NCBI RefSeq assembly: GCF_022549355.1
Contig: NZ_JAKZGL010000005.1
Span: 1-64,000, forward strand
Direction of reading: 5' to 3'
From: Acinetobacter sp. NIPH 2699
Lineage (GTDB): Bacteria > Pseudomonadota > Gammaproteobacteria > Pseudomonadales > Moraxellaceae
DNA: 64,000 nt
This document shows positions 1 through 9,847 of the stretch, in pieces; the stretch's first letter is position 1, and each line of letters opens with the position of its first letter. The notes beneath the pieces are model-generated. The model worked only from the letters and a program-made list of their open reading frames with translations. It did not search any database and had not been told where the DNA came from. Both the position numbers and the translations under genes were made by a program.

Positions 1-177
1 GCAGCATTGGATGGCTGCGTCGGAGTAGGTTTGATTTCGCCCTTGTTTGCCTTTTGATGGAGCATACCATTGCGTAGCAGGATCAAACCAAATGGTAATA
101 TTTCCGCGACTCATAAGTGCTCGGTTATATGCGGGCCAATTGGTTGTGCGGTAGATTTTGTGTGTAGGCTTCTTCAT
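1..177 (-). CDS. IS5-family transposase, N-terminal part
   Basis: Fifty-nine residues are readable from the ATG at 177-175 to the window edge, beginning MKKPTHKIYRTTNWPAYNRA and continuing with a stretch containing RGNITIWFD and the motif KGKQGRNQTYSDAAI. This is the N-terminus of IS5/IS903-type DDE transposases found widely in Acinetobacter. The catalytic DDE residues lie beyond the window. The gene is cut by the window, so I cannot say whether it is intact. It lies just outside the Tn7-like island and may be a later arrival in its flank. Confidence 0.85.
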   Translation of the reverse strand, partial: MKKPTHKIYRTTNWPAYNRALMSRGNITIWFDPATQWYAPSKGKQGRNQTYSDAAIQCC

Positions 178-231
178 TTGAAAATTATATTGCTGAAAAA
201 GCCTTTACAGATAGGTTTGTGCAACAAAGCC
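1..231 (-). mobile_element. IS5-family (IS903-like) insertion sequence, partial
   Basis: The 5' end of an insertion sequence enters from the left window edge. Its outer end is at 231, where the minus strand reads GGCTTTGTTGCACAAACC, very close to the GGCTTTGTTG... ends of IS903-group IS5 elements. The transposase start codon lies 54 bp inside that end. IS903-type elements duplicate 9 bp of target, so bases 232-240 (tttaataag) are the expected duplication copy, but the other end is outside the window. The family is recognised from the end and the transposase N-terminus; the exact IS name is not certain. Confidence 0.85.
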
Positions 232-240
232 TTTAATAAG

Positions 241-515
241 CTTAACTTATTTTGGTTTAATTGATCAGTTTTTTGAAAATGTGTTAGATCTATGGTAGCC
301 TAAAAGCAGTTTTATTGTATATTTCGTAGTGGCACTCAGTCTTTTTTTAACAAACCCTTATTTTCAAGGTTTATTCAAGAAAAGAATTAGGGAGGCTTAT
401 TTAATAAACTTTTTGACTTATAGATTGAATTTTGAAATTTCTAGATTTAAATAATTTCTCTTGAGATATTGTATAGAAAAATAAAAACCGCCATTTAGGC
501 GGTTTTTATTAGCAG
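241..515. other. Non-coding flank between the IS end and the island
   Basis: This AT-rich stretch has no convincing reading frame on either strand. The only clear element is a hairpin terminator at 483-507. It is probably chromosomal sequence, or debris, left of the Tn7-like element. Confidence 0.5.
483..507. terminator. Bidirectional rho-independent terminator
   Basis: The arms aaaaaccgcc (483-492) and ggcggttttt (498-507) pair perfectly around a 5-nt loop, with A- and T-tracts on either side, so it can work in both directions. It sits just outside the leftmost island repeat. Confidence 0.85.
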
Positions 516-523
516 ATCGTCAG

Positions 524-652
524 ATGACACATAAGTTGTCATTGGTTAAAACTATAAATCAATAAGTTATCGTATGCTGTGACATAGCATGACAACTACT
601 TGCGACACAACCTGTGTCATTATCAGCATTTCGTGACACATAATCTGTCATT
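524..652 (+). repeat. Left-end array of three putative TnsB sites
   Basis: Three 20-bp direct repeats lie at 524-543 (atgacacataagttgtcatt), 602-621 (gcgacacaacctgtgtcatt) and 633-652 (gtgacacataatctgtcatt). A degenerate inverted copy (atgacaact at 589-597) runs into the second. They share the frame GACA...TGTCATT. The wide spacing fits a Tn7-like left end. Confidence 0.75.
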
Positions 653-933
653 TTCTGAAAAGCAGTTTTACCAAGCCTCTTAATTATGAGAATAGTTATT
701 TACATTCAAATTTTCCAGGAAAATTGTGCTTTTATTGCAAATTCGGCTCTTTTATTTTTTGACCTTTTGTTGAAGTTAGTGCAAATAATTTAGTTGGTCT
801 ATCGATATTATTCGTTTAATATTCAATCAAGTTAGATAGTTTTTGAGAATGAAGTAAGACCTTGGCTTCGGCATCCTTGAAGAAAGATAATTAGTTTTAA
901 ATTTTTAAATAAAAAATGTAGCGGAGGGATTTC
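653..933. other. Non-coding leader between the left end and the Gabija-like operon
   Basis: This is 280 bp of AT-rich sequence without an open frame I would defend. It should hold the promoter of the Gabija-like operon, but I could not pick a -35/-10 pair with confidence. Confidence 0.4.
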
Positions 934-3237
934 GTGCATCTTCACTCGTATCACCTAAAGAATTTTCGGCGTCTGAAAGACACTCATATTGAATTGGCTG
1001 ATGATATATCGATATTCGTTGGATCGAATAATAGCGGTAAAACATCGGCGACTCAGGCCATCTATACGTTTATCACAGGCGGAAAGGACCGTTTTAGTCT
1101 TTATGATTTCAGTTCTTCTTGTTGGAAAGCCTTCGATGAGGCAGGAAATATCAATCTTGCTGAACCAATTTCAGAGAGTTTCTCACTTCCAAGCATAGAG
1201 CTTGATCTTTGGTTTGAGGTTGGGGCATCAGACCTTTATTTAGTAATACCCTTGCTTCCGAGCACAGCATGGGAGGGAACCCAAGTTGGCATACGAGTTT
1301 CACTAGTTGCACGAGATCCTATTAACCTTATTCAACATTACCAAGAGGCAAAAGCGAAGGGTACAGAGCAGGCTGCGGTGGTGTCCTCAGGGTCACAATA
1401 TGTTCCTTGGCCTCGTTCCATGACGGACTATCTTCAACGAGAACTCAAGAGCGAATATGAGCTACGCTATTTCATCTTGGATCGAATGCAATTTGACGAA
1501 AACTTTCGTGAGATTGGGGACTATATTCCTGAGGAGTTGGGTGGAGAACCTGGCGGTGCAACGATCCTGAAATCGCTTATTCATATTGATAATTTGGGTG
1601 CTCAACGACATTTGACAGATCCCAACCCTGAAGCTGGTGGGAGGTCTGAAGACCTCTCAAAACGTTTGAGTCGGTTCTACAAGCGTAACCTTGATCAAAG
1701 GCAAGACGATCATACTGCTCTCAAAGCATTGTTCGACTCCGAACAGGCGCTAAATGTTCACTTGGACGGGGTATTCAAGCCAATGCTTGATCGCCTAGCG
1801 AAGTTAGGTTATCCAGGTGTTAATAACCCACGACTGAAAATTATGTCTGCGCTTAACCCCGCCAATATTATGAGTCAGGACACGAGGGTCCACTATCAGA
1901 TCGGCGATGTTGAAGATACAGCTACTCTCCCGGATAGTTACAATGGGCTAGGATTCAAGAATCTGATCTATATGGTTGTGGAGATCCTTGATGCTCAAGC
2001 GAGGTGGGTGGCGATGGACAATCGTCCGCCATTGCATTTGATTTTCGTGGAGGAGCCAGAGGCACATCTTCATGCGCAGCTCCAGCAAGTTTTCATCCGC
2101 AATGTTCTTGATCTATTGAACATAGAGGGGGACGATGGAGGCATTTTTGGTAGTCAAATGGTCATTACAACCCACTCGCCGCATATTCTTTACGAGCGGG
2201 GGTTTAAGCCGATTCGTTACTTCCGACGTAAGAAAGTTGGCAAAGAGCAATTAACAGAGGTTCTAAATCTGTCTGCTTTCTATCAAGCTCAGCCAAATGA
2301 TCGCGATTTTTTAGAACGATATTTGAAGTTGACGCACTGTGATCTCTTCTTCTCTGATGCTGCTATTCTTGTTGAAGGTAATGTTGAAAGATTGCTCTTA
2401 CCTGTCATGATTCAAAAAGTAGCAAAAACTCTCCGATCTGCTTGTCTATGCATTTTAGAGGTCGGAGGGGCCTTTGGTCATCGTTTCCAAGCACTCATAG
2501 AATTTCTTGGTCTAACGACACTAATCATTACCGATATTGATAGTGTTGCCCTTGTGCTTCCTGAAGCAGGTGATGCGGTTGATGATGAAGAGCTTGAGGA
2601 GTTCGAGGTTCCTATTCATGAAGCTGTCGAAGTGCAGGTTCAGAATGGAGGGCAAAATTCAGTTGATGAGCCTGAGGTAACATCACCAAAGAGGAAATAT
2701 GGAAGAGCTTGTTTACCCAATGAGCCAGACGCTGCGACCTCAAATCAAACGCTTATAAAGTGGCTTCCTGGAAAGCTAACAATCGCGGAATTGCACAACG
2801 CCTCGGAAGCAGACAAAACTTGTGAGCTTCAAGATGGTACCAAGGTTCGCGTTGCATATCAGACCAAACGGTCTGTCACTTGGAACGGCTCTACTGAGGA
2901 TCTTTGTGGGCGTACACTTGAGGAAGATTTTGGTCTCGAGAACCCAGAGTGGTCTCAAGCTGAACCAAGGAAATCACTTGGACTGATTCTGAAGGGAGAA
3001 GTTGTCGATCCCAAAGCACTTGCCATAGGTCTCCATAAGAAAGTTTCGCGGAAGGGATTTGACAAGACAAAGTTTGCGCTTGCGATACTCACTGAAAACG
3101 AAAGTGATTGGCATGTTCCTGAATACATTCATGATGGGCTGATTTGGTTAAAGGACGAGGTGCGTATTGAAATTGAGACTGTACCTGACATCATACCTAA
3201 TGTCGAAACTGCCGCGATAGGAGATGAGCATGAGTAG
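934..3237 (+). CDS. gajA: OLD-family ATPase/TOPRIM nuclease, GajA-like (Gabija)
   Basis: This 767-residue protein has an N-terminal ABC-type ATPase and a C-terminal TOPRIM nuclease, the layout of overcoming-lysogenization-defect (OLD) nucleases. Walker A is GSNNSGKTS near residues 30-38, Walker B is FVEEPEAHLHA near 370, and an H-loop (TTHSPHIL) follows. The TOPRIM glutamate is in ILVEGNVERLLLP near 480 and the DxD in ITDIDS near 533. The gene starts at GTG 934 with a GCGGAGGG ribosome site. A UvrD-like helicase follows with a 14-bp overlap; class 2 OLD nucleases paired with such a helicase form the anti-phage Gabija system. The protein is longer than usual GajA (around 580 residues), partly through an acidic, low-complexity stretch after the DxD (about 540-600). 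It looks richer in G+C than the other island genes, suggesting separate acquisition. Function in this host is inferred. Confidence 0.8.
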   Translation: MHLHSYHLKNFRRLKDTHIELADDISIFVGSNNSGKTSATQAIYTFITGGKDRFSLYDFSSSCWKAFDEAGNINLAEPISESFSLPSIELDLWFEVGASDLYLVIPLLPSTAWEGTQVGIRVSLVARDPINLIQHYQEAKAKGTEQAAVVSSGSQYVPWPRSMTDYLQRELKSEYELRYFILDRMQFDENFREIGDYIPEELGGEPGGATILKSLIHIDNLGAQRHLTDPNPEAGGRSEDLSKRLSRFYKRNLDQRQDDHTALKALFDSEQALNVHLDGVFKPMLDRLAKLGYPGVNNPRLKIMSALNPANIMSQDTRVHYQIGDVEDTATLPDSYNGLGFKNLIYMVVEILDAQARWVAMDNRPPLHLIFVEEPEAHLHAQLQQVFIRNVLDLLNIEGDDGGIFGSQMVITTHSPHILYERGFKPIRYFRRKKVGKEQLTEVLNLSAFYQAQPNDRDFLERYLKLTHCDLFFSDAAILVEGNVERLLLPVMIQKVAKTLRSACLCILEVGGAFGHRFQALIEFLGLTTLIITDIDSVALVLPEAGDAVDDEELEEFEVPIHEAVEVQVQNGGQNSVDEPEVTSPKRKYGRACLPNEPDAATSNQTLIKWLPGKLTIAELHNASEADKTCELQDGTKVRVAYQTKRSVTWNGSTEDLCGRTLEEDFGLENPEWSQAEPRKSLGLILKGEVVDPKALAIGLHKKVSRKGFDKTKFALAILTENESDWHVPEYIHDGLIWLKDEVRIEIETVPDIIPNVETAAIGDEHE

Positions 3238-5173
3238 CAGGGCACATAAGCCGGATACACTGGCGGACTTAGATCTCCGAAGCTGCCTTGAGAACACTCC
3301 GCCACGAAGTTTTATAATGAAAGCTGGCGCTGGTTCTGGGAAAACTACCTCACTCATTAAAGGATTATCGTCGGCCATCCGAATACACGGACAAAAGTTG
3401 AAAAGGAGCCGTCAGCGCATCGCCTGCATTACTTACACCGAGATTGCCGCTGGAGAGATTTGGAGGGATGTCGGCAATGATCCGTTGGTTCACGTTTCAA
3501 CAATTCACAGCTTTATGTGGCTGCTAGCTAAGCCATTTCAGAAAGATATTCGCGTCTGGGTGGCTGCACGTATTAAGGAGAGAATTGAGGCACTTGAACT
3601 GAGAAAGGCAACGTATGGTCCCAGAGTCCAACAGCGCACCAAGGACAAAGACAACCGAGATTTGGAGCGTCTTTACAGACAATCTAGGCAGGTCTCGGCA
3701 GTCAAAAGCTTCCGATATGGAACAGGCAGTGACTACGTAAATGGGATTTTGGGTCACGACGATGTTTTGAGGCTCACACCCTATCTGATTGCTGAGCGAC
3801 CTTTATTCCGAACTCTTCTCGCGAGCCAGTTTCCTTTCATATTTGTGGACGAGAGTCAGGACACAACCCTTGAAGTCGTAGAGGCATTGAAAACTGTTGA
3901 GCGTGAACCCGGTGTTGAACTTTGCCTAGGATTCTTCGGCGATCCGATGCAACGGATTTATGCGACGGGAACTGGCTTGGTTGAGGCTGAGCCCAACTGG
4001 GTCGACATTCCAAAACAAGAGAATTTCCGGTGCTCAACTAAAGTTTTGAACCTTGCAAACGCTATTCGACGTGATGGTGATGATCTTGTCCAAGTCCCGG
4101 CCAAACGTCTAGGCACTAAGGGCATTGTACCGACTCCTGATGGTTCAGCGCACCTATTCGTTTTACCTGCGGATGATACAAGAGATGCCAATCTGATTAG
4201 AGTGCGCAACTGGATGGCGATGCGAACTAATGATAATAACTGGCGATCAGACGATAATGGCCAAGAGCAAGTAAAGCTTCTCGTCATTGTCCATCAGATG
4301 GCTGCAAAGCGATTAGGTTTTGGAGACCTATATACAGCGCTCAATTCCAAAGCTCCATCGGTATTCAGAGATGGTTTTTTAGATGGCTCTGCATGGCCCC
4401 TTTCTCCATGTATGAAATTTCTGATTCCCATTGCGGTTGCCCATACGGAAGGTCGACAACTCGAAGTCATGAGGCTCATCCGGGAATATTCGCCCCTTCT
4501 TGAGAAAGAAAATCTAGCAAGGGAAGGGGTTAACGTAGCAGAACGGCTTAAAGCAATTAAAGAGTTTGTTGCTTCAATTGCGGATGGTATAGCTGGGAAT
4601 TCTAATGTAACGATAGGCGACCTTTTGAAACAGGTGTATGCCTCAGGACTATTAATCCTCGATCCTCGGCTAACATCTTATTTGGACTCAGATGTAACTC
4701 CACCAACCCAGACCACAGAAGGAGTGGGTGATGAGGACGACCAAGAAAGCGATGAGTCCAGCAAAGAAATGGCTTCAATGGATGCTTTTTTAGCGTGCCC
4801 AGCTACACAGCTTCTATCGTACCAGACCTACATCTCTGAACGTTCTCCTTTTGGAACTCAGCAAGGCGTTAAAGGTGCTGAATTCGATCGGGTATTGGTT
4901 GTCCTAGATGATGCTGAGAGTACCCACTTTCAGTTTTCCTACGAAAAATATTTGGGTCTTAAGGAGCTTTCAGCTACTGACCTTAAACACATTGAGGCAG
5001 GCGAAGAAACAACTGTGGATCGAACGCGTCGTCTTTTCTATGTGAGCTGCACAAGAGCATTGAAAGATGTGGCAGTCGTACTTTTTACAGCTGATCCTCA
5101 GAAAGCAGAAGAACATATACATGAGCTCAATTTATTTGAAGATTGCTCTATCCATACGGAGGCTGTTTTTTGA
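3224..5173 (+). CDS. gajB: UvrD/PcrA-like SF1 helicase, GajB-like (Gabija)
   Basis: This is a 649-residue superfamily 1A helicase. Motif I is AGAGSGKTT near residues 33-41, motif II is FVDESQDT near 206, motif III is GDPMQRIY near 245, motif V is GVKGAEFDRV near 548, and motif VI lies around RRLFYVSCTRAL near 606. The start at 3224 lies inside the 3' end of the OLD nuclease gene (14-bp overlap), indicating translational coupling. In Gabija, GajB assembles with GajA and is thought to sense DNA ends or nucleotide depletion and activate the nuclease. The protein is longer than typical GajB (about 500 residues), matching the enlarged partner. The operon converges on the Wadjet operon with only 33 bp between them. 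Confidence 0.8.
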   Translation: MSMSSRAHKPDTLADLDLRSCLENTPPRSFIMKAGAGSGKTTSLIKGLSSAIRIHGQKLKRSRQRIACITYTEIAAGEIWRDVGNDPLVHVSTIHSFMWLLAKPFQKDIRVWVAARIKERIEALELRKATYGPRVQQRTKDKDNRDLERLYRQSRQVSAVKSFRYGTGSDYVNGILGHDDVLRLTPYLIAERPLFRTLLASQFPFIFVDESQDTTLEVVEALKTVEREPGVELCLGFFGDPMQRIYATGTGLVEAEPNWVDIPKQENFRCSTKVLNLANAIRRDGDDLVQVPAKRLGTKGIVPTPDGSAHLFVLPADDTRDANLIRVRNWMAMRTNDNNWRSDDNGQEQVKLLVIVHQMAAKRLGFGDLYTALNSKAPSVFRDGFLDGSAWPLSPCMKFLIPIAVAHTEGRQLEVMRLIREYSPLLEKENLAREGVNVAERLKAIKEFVASIADGIAGNSNVTIGDLLKQVYASGLLILDPRLTSYLDSDVTPPTQTTEGVGDEDDQESDESSKEMASMDAFLACPATQLLSYQTYISERSPFGTQQGVKGAEFDRVLVVLDDAESTHFQFSYEKYLGLKELSATDLKHIEAGEETTVDRTRRLFYVSCTRALKDVAVVLFTADPQKAEEHIHELNLFEDCSIHTEAVF

Positions 5174-5206
5174 TTAAGGAGGTCCTTAGATAGTGGGGGA
5201 TTCCTA

Positions 5207-6373
5207 TCATTGCTTTGCTAGACCGTAAAATTCATGGAGTGACTTATTGACGTACTCGACAGGAATTTTTTCCTGTTCTAGTCGCCAATTATTTGATCTT
5301 ATTCGTTGATATAAGTATTGCTCTTCATCATTGAGATAGTTTTCTATGTTTATCGTTGTAGGAGTTCCTGAGTCTTGTTCAAAGAAGAGGTCAAACGTAA
5401 TCTCATCCATAAGCAGGCTGTTGGTATGAGGAAAATAACTACGGAATTGAGAAAGCATTTCAAAGCCCTGAGCATCAATATCCCCCCAGTAAAGTAGCTC
5501 AACATCATTGAACCAGGTTACTTTTTTCAGCTCCCCTATTTTATAGCCGCTACCAAAAATAACGATTGTATTAGACATATCGGGTAGGGTGAGTGCAGTA
5601 TAAAAACTAATTTTATTTTCAATCACAATGACGCGTTTTATAGGTAGCGTTAAAGATTTAAATTGGCTTAATGGAATTGCCAAATCAGTGATCCCAAGTA
5701 GATATTGGCTGCTGAGTTGCGAATCCAAAATACGAAAACGAACTTGCGATTCATGTGCTTTTAAATTAAAGCAATTTTCAAAATTAGTCTGTTTAGGGGC
5801 GCAATATTCTGGGATTATTTCAAGTAGCAAGGCACGAAGAATGCCCTTGTTCTGCTCAATAAATTTGGTATGTACGAGAATAGGCAATTCACGGATATAT
5901 AAGTTTGGCTGAGGAGTTGTTTGAAAATATTGACAGACTTTTAGCAAATTGTCCCAATTAGTAGCATTATCAATGACTTTTAATGGATTAAGTTCAATCC
6001 ATGTTTTCAATTTTGGCATTAGCTGCAATATTTTTTTATAGTTTAGTTTGAAGGCTTTAACCTCCTCTAACTTTGCAATATAGAGGACAAAGTCCTCTTC
6101 GCATTCGAAAAAGACTCTTATTGGTAGGTCTTGTAAGCCTAAAGATTTTGTTCTAATCGTCTGATACTCAATAGTGTAGCCAAATCCTTTCTTTTCTTTA
6201 CTATCTTTAGATATATCACTGATTTCGCGTCTAAACTCATCCATTGATGATTTGTTATAGGTCTTATTGCCAGGAATAACCAATGGGAAGATAGTTGACT
6301 CGTTGATGAGAGATTTTAAGTACTCGGCGTATCTGCGCTGAGCTTTTAATTTGATTTCTTGTGCAGTAATCAT
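5207..6373 (-). CDS. jetD: Wadjet JetD, TOPRIM nuclease subunit
   Basis: This 388-residue protein has the JetD layout, an N-terminal DUF3322-type region and a C-terminal DUF2220 TOPRIM-like domain. The nuclease signature is visible: a glutamate in VIVIENK near residue 251 and the DxD in YWGDIDAQGFE near 291. In Wadjet, JetD cuts circular plasmid DNA after the JetABC SMC complex has extruded it. It is the last gene of jetABCD, 15 bp after jetC. The catalytic acidic residues are all present, so it should be active. Confidence 0.9.
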   Translation of the reverse strand: MITAQEIKLKAQRRYAEYLKSLINESTIFPLVIPGNKTYNKSSMDEFRREISDISKDSKEKKGFGYTIEYQTIRTKSLGLQDLPIRVFFECEEDFVLYIAKLEEVKAFKLNYKKILQLMPKLKTWIELNPLKVIDNATNWDNLLKVCQYFQTTPQPNLYIRELPILVHTKFIEQNKGILRALLLEIIPEYCAPKQTNFENCFNLKAHESQVRFRILDSQLSSQYLLGITDLAIPLSQFKSLTLPIKRVIVIENKISFYTALTLPDMSNTIVIFGSGYKIGELKKVTWFNDVELLYWGDIDAQGFEMLSQFRSYFPHTNSLLMDEITFDLFFEQDSGTPTTINIENYLNDEEQYLYQRIRSNNWRLEQEKIPVEYVNKSLHEFYGLAKQ

Positions 6374-6388
6374 TTCATACTACTCTCG

Positions 6389-9300
6389 TTAAGACTGCTC
6401 GGTGACAGGTGAATTATGGATACCGTTTGTCTGTCGAATTTCGCTATTAATCCATTGTTCTTTTTCTTCTTTGAATTGTTCGATTGGCATGTCGTATAGC
6501 CAAGAGTGGCGCTCATTCTTCCGTTCAACGTAATGTACAAATGAAATGTCATTTTCTACGATATGAATATTATCACTCGGGGTGACAACCAAAAGTTGTA
6601 AATGTAATTGTTTACATAGGTTAATGAGGTAACGTGCTTTGTCCTCATCTTGAGCCTTAAATGCTTCATCAATTGCGATGAAACGGAATGAGTCACTTTG
6701 TAAGCCTTCTTTAGTCAGACCAAATTGATAGGCAATTGCAGATCCTAGGATGGTATATGTTAGCTGTGCTTTTTCACCCCCAGAGAGTTGTCCCATGTTT
6801 TCATAGGTTTTGAACTTACGATGATCTTCACGATAAAACTCTTCAGCTTTATAATTAAACCAAAAGCGAACCTGCATGACTTTCTTGCGCCAATCCTCAT
6901 GATCAAGTTTCTTGATAAATGGCTCAATATGATTCACAAAATGTAAACGTTGAGCTTCGGGATTCTTTTCAATCTCTCTAGCATTAGGAATAGCCTGCTC
7001 TAAAAGTCTTTTGAAGTCTTTAATTTCATCGCTAATGCGGGGAGGGAAAACGATTTGAATATAGGTTTTGAAGTCTTTATCTCTGAAATCTATTTCTTGT
7101 AGAGCATCATTAAGTGTATGAATATTTTTCTTAATTGAATCAGACCAATTCATAAAGAACATGCGGAAATCACTGACTTTATTGGTTATAGTCTCATGCA
7201 AATAGTCATTAAATTTTTTCTCGAATTTAGGAAGATTATCGTTCTGTAGTTTTTCCAAGAAAGTTTGATATTCACCAATTAAGTCCAAATGCTCTGGATC
7301 AGGCAGTTGATGTACGTCTGATCTCCAATCTATAAATTTTGTAGTAATTGCTTCATCAGGATTTTTAAATTGAGAAATTCTCTTAGTAATTTGGATAGTT
7401 TGATTCCTAAGTCTTTGATCGCACTCTTCCTTTTGGCTATGAAAACTAGTTAGCATTTCAATTTTTTTTGTACCAATGTTTTCAAAATCAATCTGGCTAT
7501 AAGTTGGATATGCTTCGACGAAAGGAGCGGTATCCAAAGTGATCGAGGAGGAGAGAGATTGCTTTTCCTTTTCAATCTGAGAGGAAATCTCTTTTATTCT
7601 ATTCTCAACGGTAAAAATCTCTCTTTGACTGTCATTGATAGAGGTGTCCCTCAGTGTGGATAGTTTGGTTTCTACATCTGCCAATTGTTGCTGTAGTGCT
7701 GCTATGCGATCATTTGCTTGTTTTAATATCTCAAGTTGTCTTTTCAGTTCTTCGATTTGCTTAGCATCATTTTGCCAATCAATATCATCAAATTGCTCAT
7801 ACTTATCGATAAGCTTATTACAGTTGGCCTGATGTTGTTTTAGCTGTTCGATTTTCTCATTAGTTCGATCTATTTTTGCTTTATTGTTGGTTTGATCTTC
7901 TTGAAGTGCATTAAACCTTTTCTTCAACAAAGATATCTTTTCTTGGTTATCCCAGCCTAGAATAAAGTTATCGCGGTGTGTGATATTTTGGCGATCGTCT
8001 TTTTCATGTTTACCTTTGGTGGATTTGATAAGCCCTTGTTGGGTTACTGCTTTTTCATTGTAGCGGTTAAATTCTTCTAGACTATTTACACAAGCGTAGT
8101 CGAACTGGTATCTGATAACATCCTCGATGCCAGTTATGTAAGTGCTTTTCGAGTTAAATTCCAATTTGTTAAATAATGCATTAGAAGGGAACTGTTTTAG
8201 TGAGCTGAACGAGTTCAGTAGAGAAATATCCTGATAACGCTGGTATACGATGCGGCCTTTTAAGTTAGTTCTGTTAACATATTCATTGACTTGTTTGTAA
8301 TATTTTTCTGGTACAACTAGGCGTAATGCGAAGTTGTGCAGAATTTTTTCAATGGCGGGTTCCCAAGCTATTTCTTCATTCCGCACTTTGATTAGCTCGG
8401 CAATGAAAGGAATTTCATATTTACTGGCACCAGTATGTAGCAAAATTTCATCGCGAATACTGGCTACACGACCAGTAATATTATTTTGGTTCCTTTGTAA
8501 AGTTTGAATATTATCCATGAGTTCAATAATGCCATTCTTTATGTCTGTTTTCTCATTTTCAAGTTCACGTAGTTCTAGTTGTTTATCTTCTTGCTGTTGC
8601 TCTAAGTCCTTAATAGACTTTTGTGCTTGAGTTTTATTGTGTAGAAATTGATTGATATCAGGATCTATAATCAGTTCAAGTGAGTGTACGAGCTGATTAT
8701 ATTCTTTCAATCTTTTTGAGCGTTGTTCACAACTTTTTTCTAAAGGACTAATGCGCTGCTTTAAACTCTCAATTTGGCTACCAACATGGTCCGATTTGAT
8801 TTGTACTTTTAAATCTGTTTGCTGCTCAGTAAGTTGCGCCTCTTGCTCTCTTAATCTAGATAAATCAATACCTTTAATGGTCAATTCGGCATTTTTCTTT
8901 TCGAGCTCTTGTGTTGCAAGCTCAACAAATTTTTTTGTAAACCAATAGGTTCCTTGCTCTTTAAACTGATCAAGCCGTTCTTTATGTTGGGTGACTTGTT
9001 GAATACTCTGCGCAAGCTCATCAATTGGAAGCAGTTGGTTAATTTGCTCTTTAGCTTTCTCGATATTGATTTTTGCTTCCATGAGCGTCACAAAACTGGC
9101 TTTTAATTGCAAATATTCATTTTCTGCATCAAGATTTTCCAGCATGTTATTGCGAATAAACTCATCTAAATCATCAAGTACTTTAACGCCAACGACCTGA
9201 TTAAATAGGCTAAGGGCGGTGGTTGAACGCATACCAAATAGATCAGCAAAGCGTTCAGCGTAACTAGAGGGGCCATCAAAAAACTCAATGACACGCTTAT

Positions 9301-9847
9301 TTTGATCACTGTATTGTTTTTCTAATCTTTTTTTCCAGCTTCCTTTTGCATCAAAGTTATTAAAATCTTCACTAATGGTTAAGTCAGTATGTGCTAAGCC
9401 AAAGGTGCGTTTGAGTTCGCCATTGTTGAACCAGCGAACCTGAAAAAGTGTCATTGTACGGAGGTCTGTATTACTAAAGTTGGCTAATATGACAGAGTAG
9501 CAGTTTTTATCCCGTAGTTTTTGAGTTGAGGTGCCAGCTTCACCCTCGTTTTGAATATTGCCATAGTGACCGAGGACATACGTTTCTTCAGTTCGATCTC
9601 CTTTTTTATCAATCCCAGAGGATTGGTTATAGAAGCGATCTTTTTTTACTGGAACAAGCAATGTCAGAAGGGCATCAATAAATGTGCTTTTACCTGATGC
9701 ATTTGCACCAGTCAGCAGAGAGTTATTGCCTTGAGGCGTAATTCTGAAGATACGATCATCAAAAGTTCCCCAGTTATACACTTCCATATAGTTAAGGCGG
9801 AAGCCAGCACGGTCAGAACTTGTATTAAATAGACTGTACGTACTCAT
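6389..9847 (-). CDS. jetC: Wadjet JetC, SMC-like/MukB-type ATPase
   Basis: This 1152-residue SMC-like ATPase has Walker A GANASGKST at residues 47-55, the ABC signature LSGGEKAQ near 1017 and Walker B FIAIDEAFKAQDED near 1054-1066. The middle is rich in Q, E, K and L and reads as a long antiparallel coiled coil (about 250-480 and 640-880) interrupted by a hinge-like region. It is the DNA-extruding motor of the Wadjet complex. The ATG at 9847 lies within the last 23 bp of jetB, preceded by AAAGGAAA, so the two are translationally coupled. All nucleotide-binding motifs are intact. Confidence 0.92.
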   Translation of the reverse strand: MSTYSLFNTSSDRAGFRLNYMEVYNWGTFDDRIFRITPQGNNSLLTGANASGKSTFIDALLTLLVPVKKDRFYNQSSGIDKKGDRTEETYVLGHYGNIQNEGEAGTSTQKLRDKNCYSVILANFSNTDLRTMTLFQVRWFNNGELKRTFGLAHTDLTISEDFNNFDAKGSWKKRLEKQYSDQNKRVIEFFDGPSSYAERFADLFGMRSTTALSLFNQVVGVKVLDDLDEFIRNNMLENLDAENEYLQLKASFVTLMEAKINIEKAKEQINQLLPIDELAQSIQQVTQHKERLDQFKEQGTYWFTKKFVELATQELEKKNAELTIKGIDLSRLREQEAQLTEQQTDLKVQIKSDHVGSQIESLKQRISPLEKSCEQRSKRLKEYNQLVHSLELIIDPDINQFLHNKTQAQKSIKDLEQQQEDKQLELRELENEKTDIKNGIIELMDNIQTLQRNQNNITGRVASIRDEILLHTGASKYEIPFIAELIKVRNEEIAWEPAIEKILHNFALRLVVPEKYYKQVNEYVNRTNLKGRIVYQRYQDISLLNSFSSLKQFPSNALFNKLEFNSKSTYITGIEDVIRYQFDYACVNSLEEFNRYNEKAVTQQGLIKSTKGKHEKDDRQNITHRDNFILGWDNQEKISLLKKRFNALQEDQTNNKAKIDRTNEKIEQLKQHQANCNKLIDKYEQFDDIDWQNDAKQIEELKRQLEILKQANDRIAALQQQLADVETKLSTLRDTSINDSQREIFTVENRIKEISSQIEKEKQSLSSSITLDTAPFVEAYPTYSQIDFENIGTKKIEMLTSFHSQKEECDQRLRNQTIQITKRISQFKNPDEAITTKFIDWRSDVHQLPDPEHLDLIGEYQTFLEKLQNDNLPKFEKKFNDYLHETITNKVSDFRMFFMNWSDSIKKNIHTLNDALQEIDFRDKDFKTYIQIVFPPRISDEIKDFKRLLEQAIPNAREIEKNPEAQRLHFVNHIEPFIKKLDHEDWRKKVMQVRFWFNYKAEEFYREDHRKFKTYENMGQLSGGEKAQLTYTILGSAIAYQFGLTKEGLQSDSFRFIAIDEAFKAQDEDKARYLINLCKQLHLQLLVVTPSDNIHIVENDISFVHYVERKNERHSWLYDMPIEQFKEEKEQWINSEIRQTNGIHNSPVTEQS

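Noticed and set aside
70..264. Plus-strand 64-residue frame at the left edge
   Set aside because: It is antisense to the transposase N-terminus and crosses the IS end; no family resemblance.
516..523. A 5-bp target-site duplication for the island
   Set aside because: Flanks at every plausible cut position were compared (for example agcag at the left, tcaac at the right) and do not match; either lost or the true ends differ.
524..652. Left-end repeats as a CRISPR array
   Set aside because: Only three diverged 20-bp copies with unequal spacing; matching inverted copies at the far end point to transposon ends. No cas genes are present.
6370..6552. Separate small gene overlapping jetC
   Set aside because: It is an alternative frame inside the conserved jetC 3' end, with no ribosome site.
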